The notes beneath the pieces are model-generated. The model was not told the DNA's origin. It ran no database searches and was given only the letters and a program-made list of their open reading frames with translations. 32,613 bases of DNA, taken from the NCBI GenBank assembly GCA_012519695.1, contig JAAYPT010000082.1, positions 1 to 32,613 on the forward strand, given 5' to 3'. The translations under genes were made by a program, and so were the position numbers. Every line of letters starts with the position of its first letter. Position 1 is the first letter of the stretch. The DNA is from Clostridiales bacterium. GTDB taxonomy: Bacteria; Bacillota; Clostridia; Lachnospirales; Lachnospiraceae. This document shows, in pieces, positions 1 to 8,468 of this stretch.

Positions 1-1
1 A

Positions 2-91
2 TGGGCGCTTGAGGGTTTATTTGTATTGTCCAAAACCATAGCAAAATATATCAAATATAAAAACAGCTCCAAAGCCAGTAAGGGGGCGTGA
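2..91 (+). CDS. 3' end of a truncated gene, possibly a TetR-type regulator
   Basis: The window opens inside a plus-strand reading frame that runs 29 codons to a TGA at 89-91. The visible residues begin WALEGLFVLSKT and end in a lysine- and serine-rich tail. A helix of the form ALEG-x-hydrophobic-LS followed by a basic tail resembles the last helix of many TetR/AcrR-family regulators, but that is a weak resemblance from about 29 residues. The frame ends at an inverted repeat (83-109), as expected for a gene end, and faces the minus-strand decarboxylase operon. It could also be a chance open frame at the window edge. Confidence 0.4.
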   Translation, partial: WALEGLFVLSKTIAKYIKYKNSSKASKGA

Positions 92-109
92 TTCAAAGAA
101 TCACACCCC
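83..109. repeat. Inverted repeat at the end of the left-edge gene
   Basis: An 11-bp stem, GGGGCGTGATT against AATCACACCCC, encloses the loop CAAAG. It pairs fully with one G-U when read on the minus strand and has one C-A mismatch on the plus strand. It overlaps the stop codon of the truncated plus-strand frame. There is no good T-run directly after it on either strand, so terminator function is uncertain. Confidence 0.45.
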
Positions 110-170
110 AACACTTGACATAGAGCCTATTTTTCGACACTTTTCATCGTTTTTTAGTAAAAAGCACAAT

Positions 171-201
171 AAGAAAGACGGATTTTTATTCCGCCTTTCT
201 T
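171..201 (-). terminator. Intrinsic terminator of the decarboxylase operon
   Basis: Read on the minus strand, AAGAAAGGCGGA pairs with TCCGTCTTTCTT (one G-U) around a short A-rich loop, about 20 nt after the OadA stop codon. A T-rich stretch follows after a few bases. It closes the five-gene operon. The stretch 92-170 between it and the left-edge frame shows no other gene. Confidence 0.75.
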
Positions 202-220
202 AAAATTATTATCACTTATC

Positions 221-1639
221 TTATACTGGATATGCCTGATTCTCCTTGTCAGCAAGAGTTGCATCTACTTTCGTTTGCTGTGCCTGTCGATATTTAAAGA
301 ACTCCGTAGCTACCTGCGGGAATAATGCGTATGACAATACATCTTCATCCTGCTGTTTCCACTGCTTCATTTCTTCTTCGATTTTAGCAAGTTCCGGTTC
401 TAATAAATCTGCCGGTCGACAAGTAATTGCATTTTTCTTTTCTTCACCCAACACCTTATCTACAATCTCCGGATTAAATGGTTTTACCGTCTGTCCATAT
501 TTACCAAGCAGCACATCTTTTGTTTCTTTTGTTGCTACTTTATAGCGTTCTCCCATCAGTACATTAAACACTGCCTGAGTTCCTACAATCTGGCTGGATG
601 GAGTTACCAATGGCGGTTCTCCCAAGTCTTTTCTTACGCGTGGTACTTCTGCTAACACCTCTTCAAATTTATCTTCCTTGCCCTGCTCTTTTAACTGGGA
701 AAGCAAGTTGGATAACATACCACCCGGTACCTGATATAATAATGTCTTGATATTTACACCTAACACTTTGGGATTCATCAAACCGTTTTCCAAGCACTCT
801 TCGCGCATTGGTCTGAAATAGTCTGCAATTTCTGCAAGCTTTGTCTGATCCAATCCGGTATCGTACTCTGTTCCCTTGAACGCTTCTACCATAACTTCTG
901 TTGCCGGCTGGCTGGTTCCAAGAGCAAACGGAGACATTGCGGTGTCTATAATATCACATCCAGCTTCTACAGCCTTCATGTAAGTCATAGATGCCACACC
1001 ACTTGTATAATGTGTATGAAGCTCAATCGGTAAACTGGTAGATGCTTTTAAAGCTCGAATTAATTCATCTGCCTTTTGTGGCACCAGTAACCCTGCCATA
1101 TCCTTGATACACAAGGAATCTGCTCCCATATCTTCTACTCGTTTTGCCATGTCCATCCAATAATCTAAGGTATATGCATCTCCTAAAGTATAGGATAATG
1201 CTACCTGTGCATGTCCTTTTTCTTTGTTACATGCACTTACTGCTGTCTGAAGATTACGAATATCATTCAAACAGTCAAAAATACGGATAATATCAATTCC
1301 GTTTGCAATAGATTTCTGCACAAAATATTCTACTACATCATCTGCATATGGACGATATCCTAAAATGTTCTGTCCACGGAATAACATCTGTAACTTTGTT
1401 TTTTTAAATCCATCTCTCAGTTTTCTCAATCTATCCCATGGGTCTTCCTTTAAGAAACGAAGGCATGCATCAAAAGTTGCGCCTCCCCAGCATTCTACTG
1501 CATGATAACCTATATCGTCCATTTTATCTACAATCGGTAACATTTGTTCTGTTGTCATACGAGTTGCAATCAGAGACTGATGTGCATCACGCAGTACTGT
1601 TTCGGTAATTTTTACCGGTTTTTTTATCTGTTCAGCCAT
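221..1639 (-). CDS. oadA: OadA-type carboxyltransferase (oxaloacetate decarboxylase alpha / pyruvate carboxylase subunit B family)
   Basis: A 472-residue DRE-TIM-barrel carboxyltransferase that moves CO2 between oxaloacetate/pyruvate and the biotin of a carrier protein. Visible family motifs are TETVLRDAHQSL (residues 12-23, metal-ligand Asp18), the SLCIKDMAGLL strand with the reactive Lys179, and the metal-binding pair ELHTH (His208, His210). It stops after the carboxyltransferase and helical domains, with no C-terminal biotinyl domain; a separate biotin carrier is encoded two genes upstream. I chose the ATG of MAEQ: AGAGG lies 7 nt before it, whereas a start five codons earlier would place that ribosome binding site inside the gene. 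It is the last gene of the operon, 39 nt after oadB. Family assignment is firm; oxaloacetate against another 2-oxoacid cannot be settled from sequence. Confidence 0.9.
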   Translation of the reverse strand: MAEQIKKPVKITETVLRDAHQSLIATRMTTEQMLPIVDKMDDIGYHAVECWGGATFDACLRFLKEDPWDRLRKLRDGFKKTKLQMLFRGQNILGYRPYADDVVEYFVQKSIANGIDIIRIFDCLNDIRNLQTAVSACNKEKGHAQVALSYTLGDAYTLDYWMDMAKRVEDMGADSLCIKDMAGLLVPQKADELIRALKASTSLPIELHTHYTSGVASMTYMKAVEAGCDIIDTAMSPFALGTSQPATEVMVEAFKGTEYDTGLDQTKLAEIADYFRPMREECLENGLMNPKVLGVNIKTLLYQVPGGMLSNLLSQLKEQGKEDKFEEVLAEVPRVRKDLGEPPLVTPSSQIVGTQAVFNVLMGERYKVATKETKDVLLGKYGQTVKPFNPEIVDKVLGEEKKNAITCRPADLLEPELAKIEEEMKQWKQQDEDVLSYALFPQVATEFFKYRQAQQTKVDATLADKENQAYPV

Positions 1640-1678
1640 TTTCTTACCTCTCATTCCGCCTTACGACTTCAAACTGTT

Positions 1679-2827
1679 TTATATTCCAAAGATTGCCATA
1701 AATACACCGGCTGCCACGGCAGTACCGATAACACCTGCAACATTTGGTCCCATTGCATGCATAAGTAAAAAGTTAGTCGGGTCTTCTTCAGCTCCTACCT
1801 TCTGTGATACACGAGCCGCCATTGGTACCGCAGATACTCCCGCAGAACCGATCAAAGGATTGATTTTTCCATGCGTAAGCTTGCATAACAACTTTCCAAA
1901 CAATACTCCTGCGGCTGTACCAAACATAAATGCTACTAATCCAAGGAATACAATTTTTAATGTAGTAATATTTAAAAATGCCTCTGCGCTGGTGGTTGCA
2001 CCAACAGAAGTTCCCAGTAAAATAACTACAATGTACATCAACGCATTTGATGCTGTTTCAGACAACTGACGAACTACACCACACTCACGGAACAAGTTTC
2101 CTAACATCAACATTCCTACTAATGGTGCTGTTGTTGGTAACAATAAGCAAACAATTGCTGTTACAATAATTGGAAATAATATTTTTTCTAATTTTGAAAC
2201 AGGACGCAAGTTTTCCATTTTGATTGCACGTTCCTGTTTGGTTGTAAATAACTTCATAATCGGTGGCTGTATAATAGGTACCAGCGCCATGTACGAATAT
2301 GCCGCTACCGCTATCGGTCCTAACAGACCTGTCTGTCCAAGTTTTCCTGCTAAGAAGATAGATGTCGGACCATCTGCTCCTCCGATAATGGATACAGCTG
2401 CTGCGGCTTTATCATTAAATCCTAACAATATTGCCAGGAAATATGCGCCGAAAATGCCGAACTGGGCTGCTGCTCCAAGTAAAAAGCTGATTGGATTTGC
2501 AATCAATGGTCCAAAGTCCGTCATCGCTCCTACACCAAGGAAAATCAATGATGGAAGTATCGACCATTCATCCAGGGAATAAAAATAATAAAGTAACCCA
2601 CCTACACCGTTGCTGGATTCTTCCGGAGAAACAATAATATCCGGATAAATATTTACCAACAACATACCAAACGCAATTGGAACCAACAGCAAAGGTTCAA
2701 ACCCTTTCTTAATTGCCAGAAAGAGAAAGATAAACGCTACTAAAATCATAACATAGTTTCCCCACGTCAGATTAAAGAATGCTGTTTGATGCAGGAGGTT
2801 TAATAATGTTTCTCCTACGTAACTCAT
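1679..2827 (-). CDS. oadB: Sodium-translocating decarboxylase beta subunit
   Basis: A 382-residue polytopic membrane protein of the OadB/MmdB/GcdB family. It removes CO2 from carboxybiotin and uses the energy to export Na+. About nine to eleven hydrophobic segments span the length. The conserved pump-core motif [13 protein letters not shown] is present; its Asp is the family's essential ion-coupling residue. The C-terminal half has the second symmetry-related block around [17 protein letters not shown]. Length is at the short end of the family (usually about 370-430). AGGAGGG precedes the ATG by 7 nt. It starts 15 nt after the biotin-carrier gene and is followed 39 nt later by oadA, so the pump and its carboxylation partners should be co-expressed. 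Confidence 0.94.
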   Translation of the reverse strand: MSYVGETLLNLLHQTAFFNLTWGNYVMILVAFIFLFLAIKKGFEPLLLVPIAFGMLLVNIYPDIIVSPEESSNGVGGLLYYFYSLDEWSILPSLIFLGVGAMTDFGPLIANPISFLLGAAAQFGIFGAYFLAILLGFNDKAAAAVSIIGGADGPTSIFLAGKLGQTGLLGPIAVAAYSYMALVPIIQPPIMKLFTTKQERAIKMENLRPVSKLEKILFPIIVTAIVCLLLPTTAPLVGMLMLGNLFRECGVVRQLSETASNALMYIVVILLGTSVGATTSAEAFLNITTLKIVFLGLVAFMFGTAAGVLFGKLLCKLTHGKINPLIGSAGVSAVPMAARVSQKVGAEEDPTNFLLMHAMGPNVAGVIGTAVAAGVFMAIFGI

Positions 2828-2842
2828 ATTTTGCCCTCCTGA

Positions 2843-3199
2843 TTATTTATTCATTGTTGCCAATAATGCACCTGCTTCTACTGCCTGTCCTACAGTCACA
2901 TCAATACTTGCTACTGTACCGTCTTCCGGTGCAACAACTGGTGTTTCCATCTTCATAACTTCCAATACCAAAATGGTATCACCACGTTTTACTGCATCTC
3001 CCGGCTTACTATCTACACTAAATACTTTTCCTGCTGCTCCTGCATCAATTTTAATGCTACCTGCACCGCCCGCTGCTTTTGGAGTTGCCGGTGCTACTGG
3101 AGCTGTTCTTTTTGGTGCTGCTGTTCCCTGAGATGCTCCGGTTTCTTCCACTGTAACATCATAAACATTTCCATTCACGGTAATTGTATAACTCTTCAT
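2843..3199 (-). CDS. Biotin carrier protein (biotinyl domain)
   Basis: A 118-residue stand-alone biotin carrier. Residues 1-18 form a strand-rich start, residues 20-47 are a flexible Ala/Pro/Thr/Gly linker and residues 48-118 are the biotinyl fold. The biotinylation motif EVMKMET is intact, so Lys83 should carry biotin. The linker lets biotin swing between carboxyltransferase and pump sites. AGGAGG lies 8 nt before the ATG. In this operon the carrier could serve both carboxyltransferases, the MmdA-like subunit encoded first and the OadA-type subunit encoded last. No biotin ligase is encoded in the window. Confidence 0.95.
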   Translation of the reverse strand: MKSYTITVNGNVYDVTVEETGASQGTAAPKRTAPVAPATPKAAGGAGSIKIDAGAAGKVFSVDSKPGDAVKRGDTILVLEVMKMETPVVAPEDGTVASIDVTVGQAVEAGALLATMNK

Positions 3200-3241
3200 T
3201 TTAATTTCCTCCTGAATATCAAGTAAAATTTTCTTTACTAT

Positions 3242-3961
3242 TTAAAATCTTCTCTTAATGGAACGCACCACAAAATCGTCTGTGGAAGTTCCTGTAGATG
3301 CTGCAATTGCCGCTGCAATTACTGCTACCAGTTCCAAATCATCCGTTGCCGTAACAGCCGGAATTTCCTGTACATTCTCATCTGTTGCAGAAACGATTGC
3401 TTTTTCATTCTTTTTCTTCTTTTGTTCCAAATATGGGAATATTTTAAAACCATAAATAATCAAGCTGATTAAAATCAGAACTGTAAATACAACTCCCATT
3501 CCCATTAACGTATTCAGTCCTGCATTTGCCATTTTTTCGCCTAATGTCTGCACCGGATCAACCGTAACATCATCCAATTCCATATTGTAATATGTGAAAA
3601 CAAAGGTTAAAATGACAGATCGTTCTTTAAATACAATTTCCTGTTCACAAGTAAGGGTCTTTCCTGACTTTGTGATAGTGAAATCTCCTAATTTCTGATA
3701 TTTTCCTACATCTTCTGTCGCATCATCCCAGCGTGTTACCATATCCGTAAGCATTTTATATTGTTCATTTTCATTGCTCTTGTACTGTTCTATTTGATCA
3801 TCACTCATAGCCAGTAACCCTTGTGCTGTTGACTGAACCTGTTCTTTCAACTGAGCATAACTATAACCATTATAATCTACTTTGGTCGGATCTTCTCCAC
3901 ACGCTGTTAAGCCAAGTACCATAAGACATAGGCTCAATATGAGCGCTATTTTCTTTTTCAT
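3242..3961 (-). CDS. oadG: OadG-like gamma subunit with an extra N-terminal lipoprotein domain
   Basis: A 239-residue protein. Residues 1-20 are a signal sequence ending in a lipobox, LTAC, so Cys21 would be lipidated. Residues 22-150 are an extracytoplasmic segment rich in acidic residues. A transmembrane helix at about 152-174 is followed by the basic run EQKKKK, as in OadG. The C-terminal AVIAAAIAASTGTSTDDFVVRSIKR block is typical of OadG, which holds carboxyltransferase and pump subunits together. Classical OadG is about 80-120 residues and lacks the outer domain. I chose the ATG of MKKKIALIL, 7 nt after AAAGGTG, over an in-frame GTG three codons upstream. It begins 13 nt after the carboxyltransferase gene. 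Family confidence comes from the membrane and C-terminal parts; the outer domain is unidentified. Confidence 0.82.
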   Translation of the reverse strand: MKKKIALILSLCLMVLGLTACGEDPTKVDYNGYSYAQLKEQVQSTAQGLLAMSDDQIEQYKSNENEQYKMLTDMVTRWDDATEDVGKYQKLGDFTITKSGKTLTCEQEIVFKERSVILTFVFTYYNMELDDVTVDPVQTLGEKMANAGLNTLMGMGVVFTVLILISLIIYGFKIFPYLEQKKKKNEKAIVSATDENVQEIPAVTATDDLELVAVIAAAIAASTGTSTDDFVVRSIKRRF

Positions 3962-3974
3962 ATGCTTCACCTTT

Positions 3975-5405
3975 CTATTTTGCTATATGCTTTTTCACTG
4001 GTTCTCCAGCACCTTTTGTATAAAGCATTTCAAATGCCGCTACTGCATACTTTCTGGTATCTGCCGGAGAAATAATCAAATCTACAAGGCCTCGTCTTGC
4101 GGCTGTCTGTACAGAAGATTGTAATTCCTCATATTCTTTTGCCTTTTGTGCAACTACTTCCGCACTCTCATCTTCATACATGATTTTTGCAGCTAATGTA
4201 GCATCCATCATTCCTACCTTACTGCCTTCCCATGCATATACCAAATCTGCTCCGATAGATTTACTATTCATCATAACAGAAGCACTTCCATATGCATTTC
4301 CTACAATAATATTTACCTTAGGAACCGTGGCATTGGCAAATGCTGCTGTCATATGTGCCATTGCCTTTGCTAAATTCTTTTCTGAGCATAAACTTGCTGC
4401 AAATCCTTCCACTGCTGTAAGTGACAAGATTGGAATATCAAAAGCATCACAAAACTGTATAAATTCTGCTGCCTTATTGCATCCTCTTGCGGAAAGTACT
4501 TTATCAAAAGTTTCCTTCTTTTCACCATTTTCATCAAAAACAACACCGGCATTGGCAACAGCACCTATTGTCATTCCATTTAATCGAAGAAATCCTGTTA
4601 CCATATTTTTAGCATAGTCTGCTTTTGTTTCTATAAAAAGATTATCATCTGCAATATTTGAAAGTACAAGACGTGGATCTTGAACGCAACCTTCCAGATT
4701 CTCGCAAATACGATTCAAATCGTCTGTACACTCTTCTTCTCTTCCACCACCTGCATTGTTTCCCGGAAGCATACACACAAGTTCTCGAATCTGTGTCAAA
4801 ATCTCTACTTCTGTTCCTATGCCATCAATGCATCCATTATTTTCAAATTGATATTTGGCATTTGCGGTATCACATTTTTCAACACTGTTTCCCGGAAGTG
4901 CATTTGGTGAATTTACAAACATTCTTCCCTGTTCTTCCATGAACGCAAAATCACTTAATGCCGGTACAACTGCCAATCCTCCACCACAATTACCGAATAT
5001 TGCCGAAATCTGCGGAACTACGCCACTTGCCTGCACTTGTTTCGCATAAATCTCACCAAATCCATTTAACGCATCTACGGATTCCTGTAATCGCATACCT
5101 GCACAATCAATCAATCCAATAACCGGTGCACCCATTTTCATCGCCATATCATAGATAGCTGCGACTTTTTTACTGTGCATTTCTCCAATTGTTCCATGTA
5201 ATACGGATGCATCCTGACTATAAACGTACACCAAATTTCCATCAATCAGACCATAACCAGTAATTACTCCATCTGAAGGGGTTTGGGACTGTTGTAAATT
5301 AAAATCTGTGTTTCTTGCAGTCACCAGAGCACCGATTTCCATAAAGCTTTTCTCGTCAAGAAGACTGATAATCCTCTGTCTTGCTGAGTTTGTAGTATTG
5401 CTCAT
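3975..5405 (-). CDS. Acyl-CoA-type carboxyltransferase subunit (MmdA-like, divergent)
   Basis: A 476-residue crotonase-fold carboxyltransferase with the N and C halves of the AccD/AccA superfamily fused, as in methylmalonyl-CoA, glutaconyl-CoA or propionyl-CoA carboxyltransferases. The first half has GTIGEMHSKKVA, DCAGMRLQESVDALNGFGE and the oxyanion-hole segment FGNCGGGLAVVPALSDF. The second has ATVPKVNIIVGNAYGSAS and the DLVYAWEGSKVGMMDA block. It is shorter than typical MmdA (about 510-520), and the usual PGFLPG-type loop before the second oxyanion hole is replaced by TAVEGFAASL, so the substrate is uncertain. GGAGG precedes the ATG by 8 nt. It is the first gene of the operon and has its own promoter just upstream. 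Confidence 0.85.
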   Translation of the reverse strand: MSNTTNSARQRIISLLDEKSFMEIGALVTARNTDFNLQQSQTPSDGVITGYGLIDGNLVYVYSQDASVLHGTIGEMHSKKVAAIYDMAMKMGAPVIGLIDCAGMRLQESVDALNGFGEIYAKQVQASGVVPQISAIFGNCGGGLAVVPALSDFAFMEEQGRMFVNSPNALPGNSVEKCDTANAKYQFENNGCIDGIGTEVEILTQIRELVCMLPGNNAGGGREEECTDDLNRICENLEGCVQDPRLVLSNIADDNLFIETKADYAKNMVTGFLRLNGMTIGAVANAGVVFDENGEKKETFDKVLSARGCNKAAEFIQFCDAFDIPILSLTAVEGFAASLCSEKNLAKAMAHMTAAFANATVPKVNIIVGNAYGSASVMMNSKSIGADLVYAWEGSKVGMMDATLAAKIMYEDESAEVVAQKAKEYEELQSSVQTAARRGLVDLIISPADTRKYAVAAFEMLYTKGAGEPVKKHIAK

Positions 5406-5457
5406 TCCTTAGACCTCCATGTGTATTTTTAATTTTTCTTACTTTTTATCCAATATA

Positions 5458-5486
5458 ATTGTATATCTTTTGCACATATTTTTCAA
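5458..5486 (-). promoter_or_regulatory. Sigma-A type promoter of the decarboxylase operon
   Basis: On the minus strand, -35 TTGAAA and -10 TACAAT are separated by exactly 17 bp, about 50 nt upstream of the carboxyltransferase ATG. No operator palindrome is obvious around it. Confidence 0.72.
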
Positions 5487-5538
5487 TAGACATTTTCTTA
5501 TTTTTGTTTATTTTTTTGCCATTTTCCAGTATATTCCA

Positions 5539-6759
5539 CTATTCATTTATACATAATTTTTTCACCATCCAGAATCTTTCCAGTAAATAATGTATGTACC
5601 ATATTCCATCTACTTTTTTTACTGTTTTCTTTGCTCTTATGGCAAACTTTCCTATTTCTTTTTCGTCCAAATAATAGGTTACTGAACCAATCTTTTCTCC
5701 TGCTTGAACAGGTGCTTTTAATTTTTGGGGAATATCATATACGGTATGTATTTGCTCATCGCTTCGTTTTAACACACGCAATGTATTTTCCTCTAATTCT
5801 ATTGGAACGGTTACTTGCTGATAAAGCTCATCATTTTGGGGAACCGCCTTTTGAACAACTAGTTCTGCAAACTTCTTATCACGTTCAAATACATCTTCAT
5901 AATGATAGTTTTCTAATGCATAATTCATTAATTGTTTGGTATCAGACCATTTATAAGTTTTATTGTTCGGCCATCCGCAAGCCAACAGACTTACAATAAA
6001 TGTTCGGTCGTCTCGTCGTAGTGCACCTACATAGCAATATCCTGCATTTCCTGTAAACCCGGTTTTTCCAGACAATGCCCCCTCCATCATTTGTAAAAAT
6101 GCATTGTGATTATTGCAACTATAATTTTTCGTTCCGGCAATATTAGAAAAACTGTGATTGGGTGTTCTGGTTATCTCCAGGAATTTTTCATCTTTAATAC
6201 AATAGCTCATAATTCGTGCCAAATCTGCTGCTGTTGTTCCATGGATTCCATTTTCATTCTGAGCATCCAGACCATTCGGTGTAATAAAATAGGAATCTGT
6301 ACACCCCAACTCTTTCGCCTTTCTATTCATCATATCCGCAAACCCTTCTACACTTCCACCGATATGTTCTGCAATTGCAACTGCCGAATCATTATGCGAT
6401 TCTAACATAAGGGAAAATAATAAGTCTTTCAAATAAAAAGCGTCTTCCGTAGTCATCCCCAAACGCACCTTGGGCATTGACGCCGCATAACTGCTTACTT
6501 TCACTTCATCATCTAAATTTCCATTTTCAATTGCCAGTATACAGGTCAGAATTTTCGTTGTACTGGCATTTGGCATGTGCGTATGCCCATCTTTTTCGTA
6601 TAGGATTCTTCCACTATCTGCATCCATCAACACTGCACTTTTTGCATAAAGATTTAAGTTCGCCTGCTCTTGAGCACAAGTGGGAACAGATAAAAAATTG
6701 CACATTTGTAAGCTTAAGATAACAGATAAAAATATCAGCACATATTTCTTTTTTATCAT
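5539..6759 (-). CDS. D-alanyl-D-alanine carboxypeptidase (DacF type)
   Basis: A 406-residue serine peptidase of family S11 that trims the terminal D-Ala of peptidoglycan pentapeptides. An N-terminal signal sequence (about residues 5-29) targets it outside the membrane. All three catalytic motifs are present: STTK at 66-69, SHN at 121-123 and KTG at 232-234. The C-terminal PBP5-type domain (about 290-380) ends in an aromatic, basic tail that could sit on the membrane. I start at MIKKK rather than a TTG twenty codons upstream, because the hydrophobic signal then lies at the N-terminus; the ribosome binding site is weak (AGAAG). It is separated from the upstream chemoreceptor-like gene by a terminator and a repeat copy, so it is probably its own transcription unit. 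A 22-nt motif shared with the subtilase gene lies just before it. Confidence 0.92.
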   Translation of the reverse strand: MIKKKYVLIFLSVILSLQMCNFLSVPTCAQEQANLNLYAKSAVLMDADSGRILYEKDGHTHMPNASTTKILTCILAIENGNLDDEVKVSSYAASMPKVRLGMTTEDAFYLKDLLFSLMLESHNDSAVAIAEHIGGSVEGFADMMNRKAKELGCTDSYFITPNGLDAQNENGIHGTTAADLARIMSYCIKDEKFLEITRTPNHSFSNIAGTKNYSCNNHNAFLQMMEGALSGKTGFTGNAGYCYVGALRRDDRTFIVSLLACGWPNNKTYKWSDTKQLMNYALENYHYEDVFERDKKFAELVVQKAVPQNDELYQQVTVPIELEENTLRVLKRSDEQIHTVYDIPQKLKAPVQAGEKIGSVTYYLDEKEIGKFAIRAKKTVKKVDGIWYIHYLLERFWMVKKLCINE

Positions 6760-6777
6760 TTTATCTTCTTTTCTGCT

Positions 6778-6799
6778 TTTTTCTTTTACTATATGCAAA
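6778..6799 (-). promoter_or_regulatory. 22-nt motif shared with the subtilase gene
   Basis: On the minus strand this begins TTTGCATATAGTAA and continues A-rich. The same 22 nt occur with one mismatch at 13914-13935. Both copies lie 11-18 nt upstream of a start codon in the same orientation. The core CATATAGTA fits the -10 consensus known for Bacillus sporulation factor sigma-K (CATANNNTA), but the -35 position here is not convincing. Confidence 0.4.
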
Positions 6800-6820
6800 T
6801 TTTCTTTTCTATAGAACAAA

Positions 6821-6924
6821 GAGTCCGGGCAGTGTCGTTTACGACTAATTTCTTCTCCGCGAGATGCGTATCCTTAGCGGAGCGTTTTTATGCAATAGGA
6901 CGTAATTTCCTATTGCATAAAAAA
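6821..6924 (-). repeat. Dispersed structured repeat, copy 1 (minus orientation)
   Basis: About 104 nt matching, on the minus strand, the repeat at 32487-32613. In order it has: a T-tract followed by ATGCAATAGGA pairing with TCCTATTGCAT; a stem CTCCGC/GCGGAG; GAAGAAATTA; a tetraloop hairpin GTCG-TAAA-CGAC; and a terminal CGGACTC. Compared with copy 3 it lacks about 26 nt before the last element. The repeat starts at the T-tract of the terminator of the upstream gene. It has no coding potential. Confidence 0.85.
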
Positions 6925-6925
6925 C

Positions 6926-6952
6926 GTCTCTTACACGCATTGTATAAGAGAC
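6926..6952 (-). terminator. Terminator of the chemoreceptor-like gene
   Basis: On the minus strand GTCTCTTA pairs with TAAGAGAC around a short loop, and G plus a six-T run follows. That T-run is also the first element of the repeat copy that follows. It lies just after the stop codon at 6970. Confidence 0.8.
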
Positions 6953-6969
6953 ATTCTACTATCATGTTT

Positions 6970-7809
6970 TTAAGAATTTTTAACAAAAGTTGATAATTCA
7001 TTTGCCCAGGAAACAATATCCTCTAAAGTTGAGATAATTTTATCTGTCTCTGTTGCCTGTGCTGTTGCAACTTCCGTTGCCTGTGTTACTTCATCTGTTA
7101 CTTTTTTTATCGCTTCAAAGATATCTGTAAGAGATGTATCTATTTCCTTCGCAGAGCTTCCACTAACCTGTGCTAATTTTCCCATTTCATTTGCTACTAC
7201 CGCGAATCCTCTTCCGGCTTCTCCTGCTCGCGCTGCTTCAATAGAAGCATTTAATGCAAGAATATTAGAACGTGATGCATTTCCCTGAATAGCACTTACT
7301 AACTTAGATGCTTTGTCTGCCTGATCTCTTACCATCTCAGATGTTGTATGTATATTACTCAGTTTTTCTGATAAATCAGTAGCACCCTGAGCTATTTCTT
7401 CTATGCTCTGTAATGACTCAATCAGATTAGAATCCAAAGAATCGGTCAATGCACCAACGCGAACTTTTTCTTTCGTAGAAACAAGGCTTGTCAATAATCC
7501 AACTACTTGTCCATCCTCGTAAATTGGAATCAGTTTTCCTCTTACCGGTATTCCAAATATTTCTTCCGGTGCCTCTTCTTCTGTTGCACTTCCATTTGCC
7601 ATCGCATTGAGAACAAACTCATGTTTTGGGTTGGATGCGATCAATGTTTCTCCTACCTGTACAAAATCAATTTGAAATCCATCTGCCTTCCATACCCCAA
7701 GAACCTCTGTTCTGCTAAATAATGCAAGATGCATATCATTTGTTGCCAACTGACGAAACAATGGCATTGTTTCCTTTAATTCCTCCAAAATTCTGCTTTC
7801 AGTTCCCAT
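6970..7809 (-). CDS. Short soluble methyl-accepting chemotaxis-like protein
   Basis: A 279-residue cytosolic protein. Residues 1-120 are a mixed alpha/beta sensory region with no membrane segment. Residues 120-279 are a helical hairpin with the conserved chemoreceptor tip [20 protein letters not shown] (about 183-202), the segment that contacts CheA and CheW. The signalling hairpin is much shorter than in classical receptors, so the adaptation-helix bundle is largely missing. The N-terminal part contains [20 protein letters not shown], a PAS-like or cache-like strand pattern; no ligand can be named. AAGGAGG is 9-10 nt before the ATG. It follows scpB by 70 nt and ends at its own terminator. 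No other chemotaxis gene is visible in the window. Confidence 0.85.
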   Translation of the reverse strand: MGTESRILEELKETMPLFRQLATNDMHLALFSRTEVLGVWKADGFQIDFVQVGETLIASNPKHEFVLNAMANGSATEEEAPEEIFGIPVRGKLIPIYEDGQVVGLLTSLVSTKEKVRVGALTDSLDSNLIESLQSIEEIAQGATDLSEKLSNIHTTSEMVRDQADKASKLVSAIQGNASRSNILALNASIEAARAGEAGRGFAVVANEMGKLAQVSGSSAKEIDTSLTDIFEAIKKVTDEVTQATEVATAQATETDKIISTLEDIVSWANELSTFVKNS

Positions 7810-7879
7810 TTATGAATTCCTCCTTCGTTTATCCGCTATGTAAATATCTTATGTGGCGGCAATATACTTCTATGATATT

Positions 7880-8449
7880 TTATACATCAAGTTTTAAATG
7901 CATTTCTTCTTCTGCCTGTTGCTTAAATTCCTCTACCTGTTCTGCATTTAACACTGGAAGTTCCTCTAATGACTGTACTCCAAAACTTCGTAAAAATTCT
8001 TCTGTTGTTCCGAAGAGTAACGGTCTTCCCGGTGCATCTAATCTTCCAAGTTCACATACCAAGTTATATTCTACTAACTTATTTACTGCATGGTCACAAG
8101 AAACACCTCGTATTTTTTCAATTTCCAATTTTGTAATTGGCTGTTTGTAAGCAATAATAGACAATGTCTCCAAGAGAACATCCGTCAGCACATGCCGTTT
8201 CGGTTGCTTGGCAATCTTGATTAAATACTCATACATTTCCTTTCTGGTACACATTTGAAACGCATCTTCTATCTCGATAATCTGAATACCACGATTCTCT
8301 TTTTCATACTTCTCCATCATGCCATAAATAATTTTTTTTGTTTCTTCTTTACTTAGCTCTAATACTTCTGCTATTTTCTCAAGTTCTACTGATTCTCCCA
8401 TGGAAAAAAGAACTGCTTCTATAATCGCTTCCTGTTGTTCTAATACCAT
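7880..8449 (-). CDS. scpB: Segregation and condensation protein B
   Basis: A 189-residue tandem winged-helix protein, the regulatory partner of kleisin ScpA in the SMC condensin complex. Typical ScpB stretches are QEAIIEAVLFSMGESVELEKI near the start and LLETLSIIAYKQPITKLEIEKI with RGVSCDHAVNKLVE in the second winged helix. GRPLLFGTTEEFLRSFG follows at about 150. I chose the ATG of MVLEQQE, preceded by AAGGAG, rather than the longer frame that starts inside scpA. It begins 19 nt after scpA. Length matches the family (about 180-200). Confidence 0.95.
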   Translation of the reverse strand: MVLEQQEAIIEAVLFSMGESVELEKIAEVLELSKEETKKIIYGMMEKYEKENRGIQIIEIEDAFQMCTRKEMYEYLIKIAKQPKRHVLTDVLLETLSIIAYKQPITKLEIEKIRGVSCDHAVNKLVEYNLVCELGRLDAPGRPLLFGTTEEFLRSFGVQSLEELPVLNAEQVEEFKQQAEEEMHLKLDV

Positions 8450-8468
8450 TATTTTACTCCTTATATTC

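Noticed and set aside
221-1654. An upstream start for OadA, five codons before MAEQ.
   Set aside because: The extension contains the AGAGG ribosome binding site of the ATG I chose.
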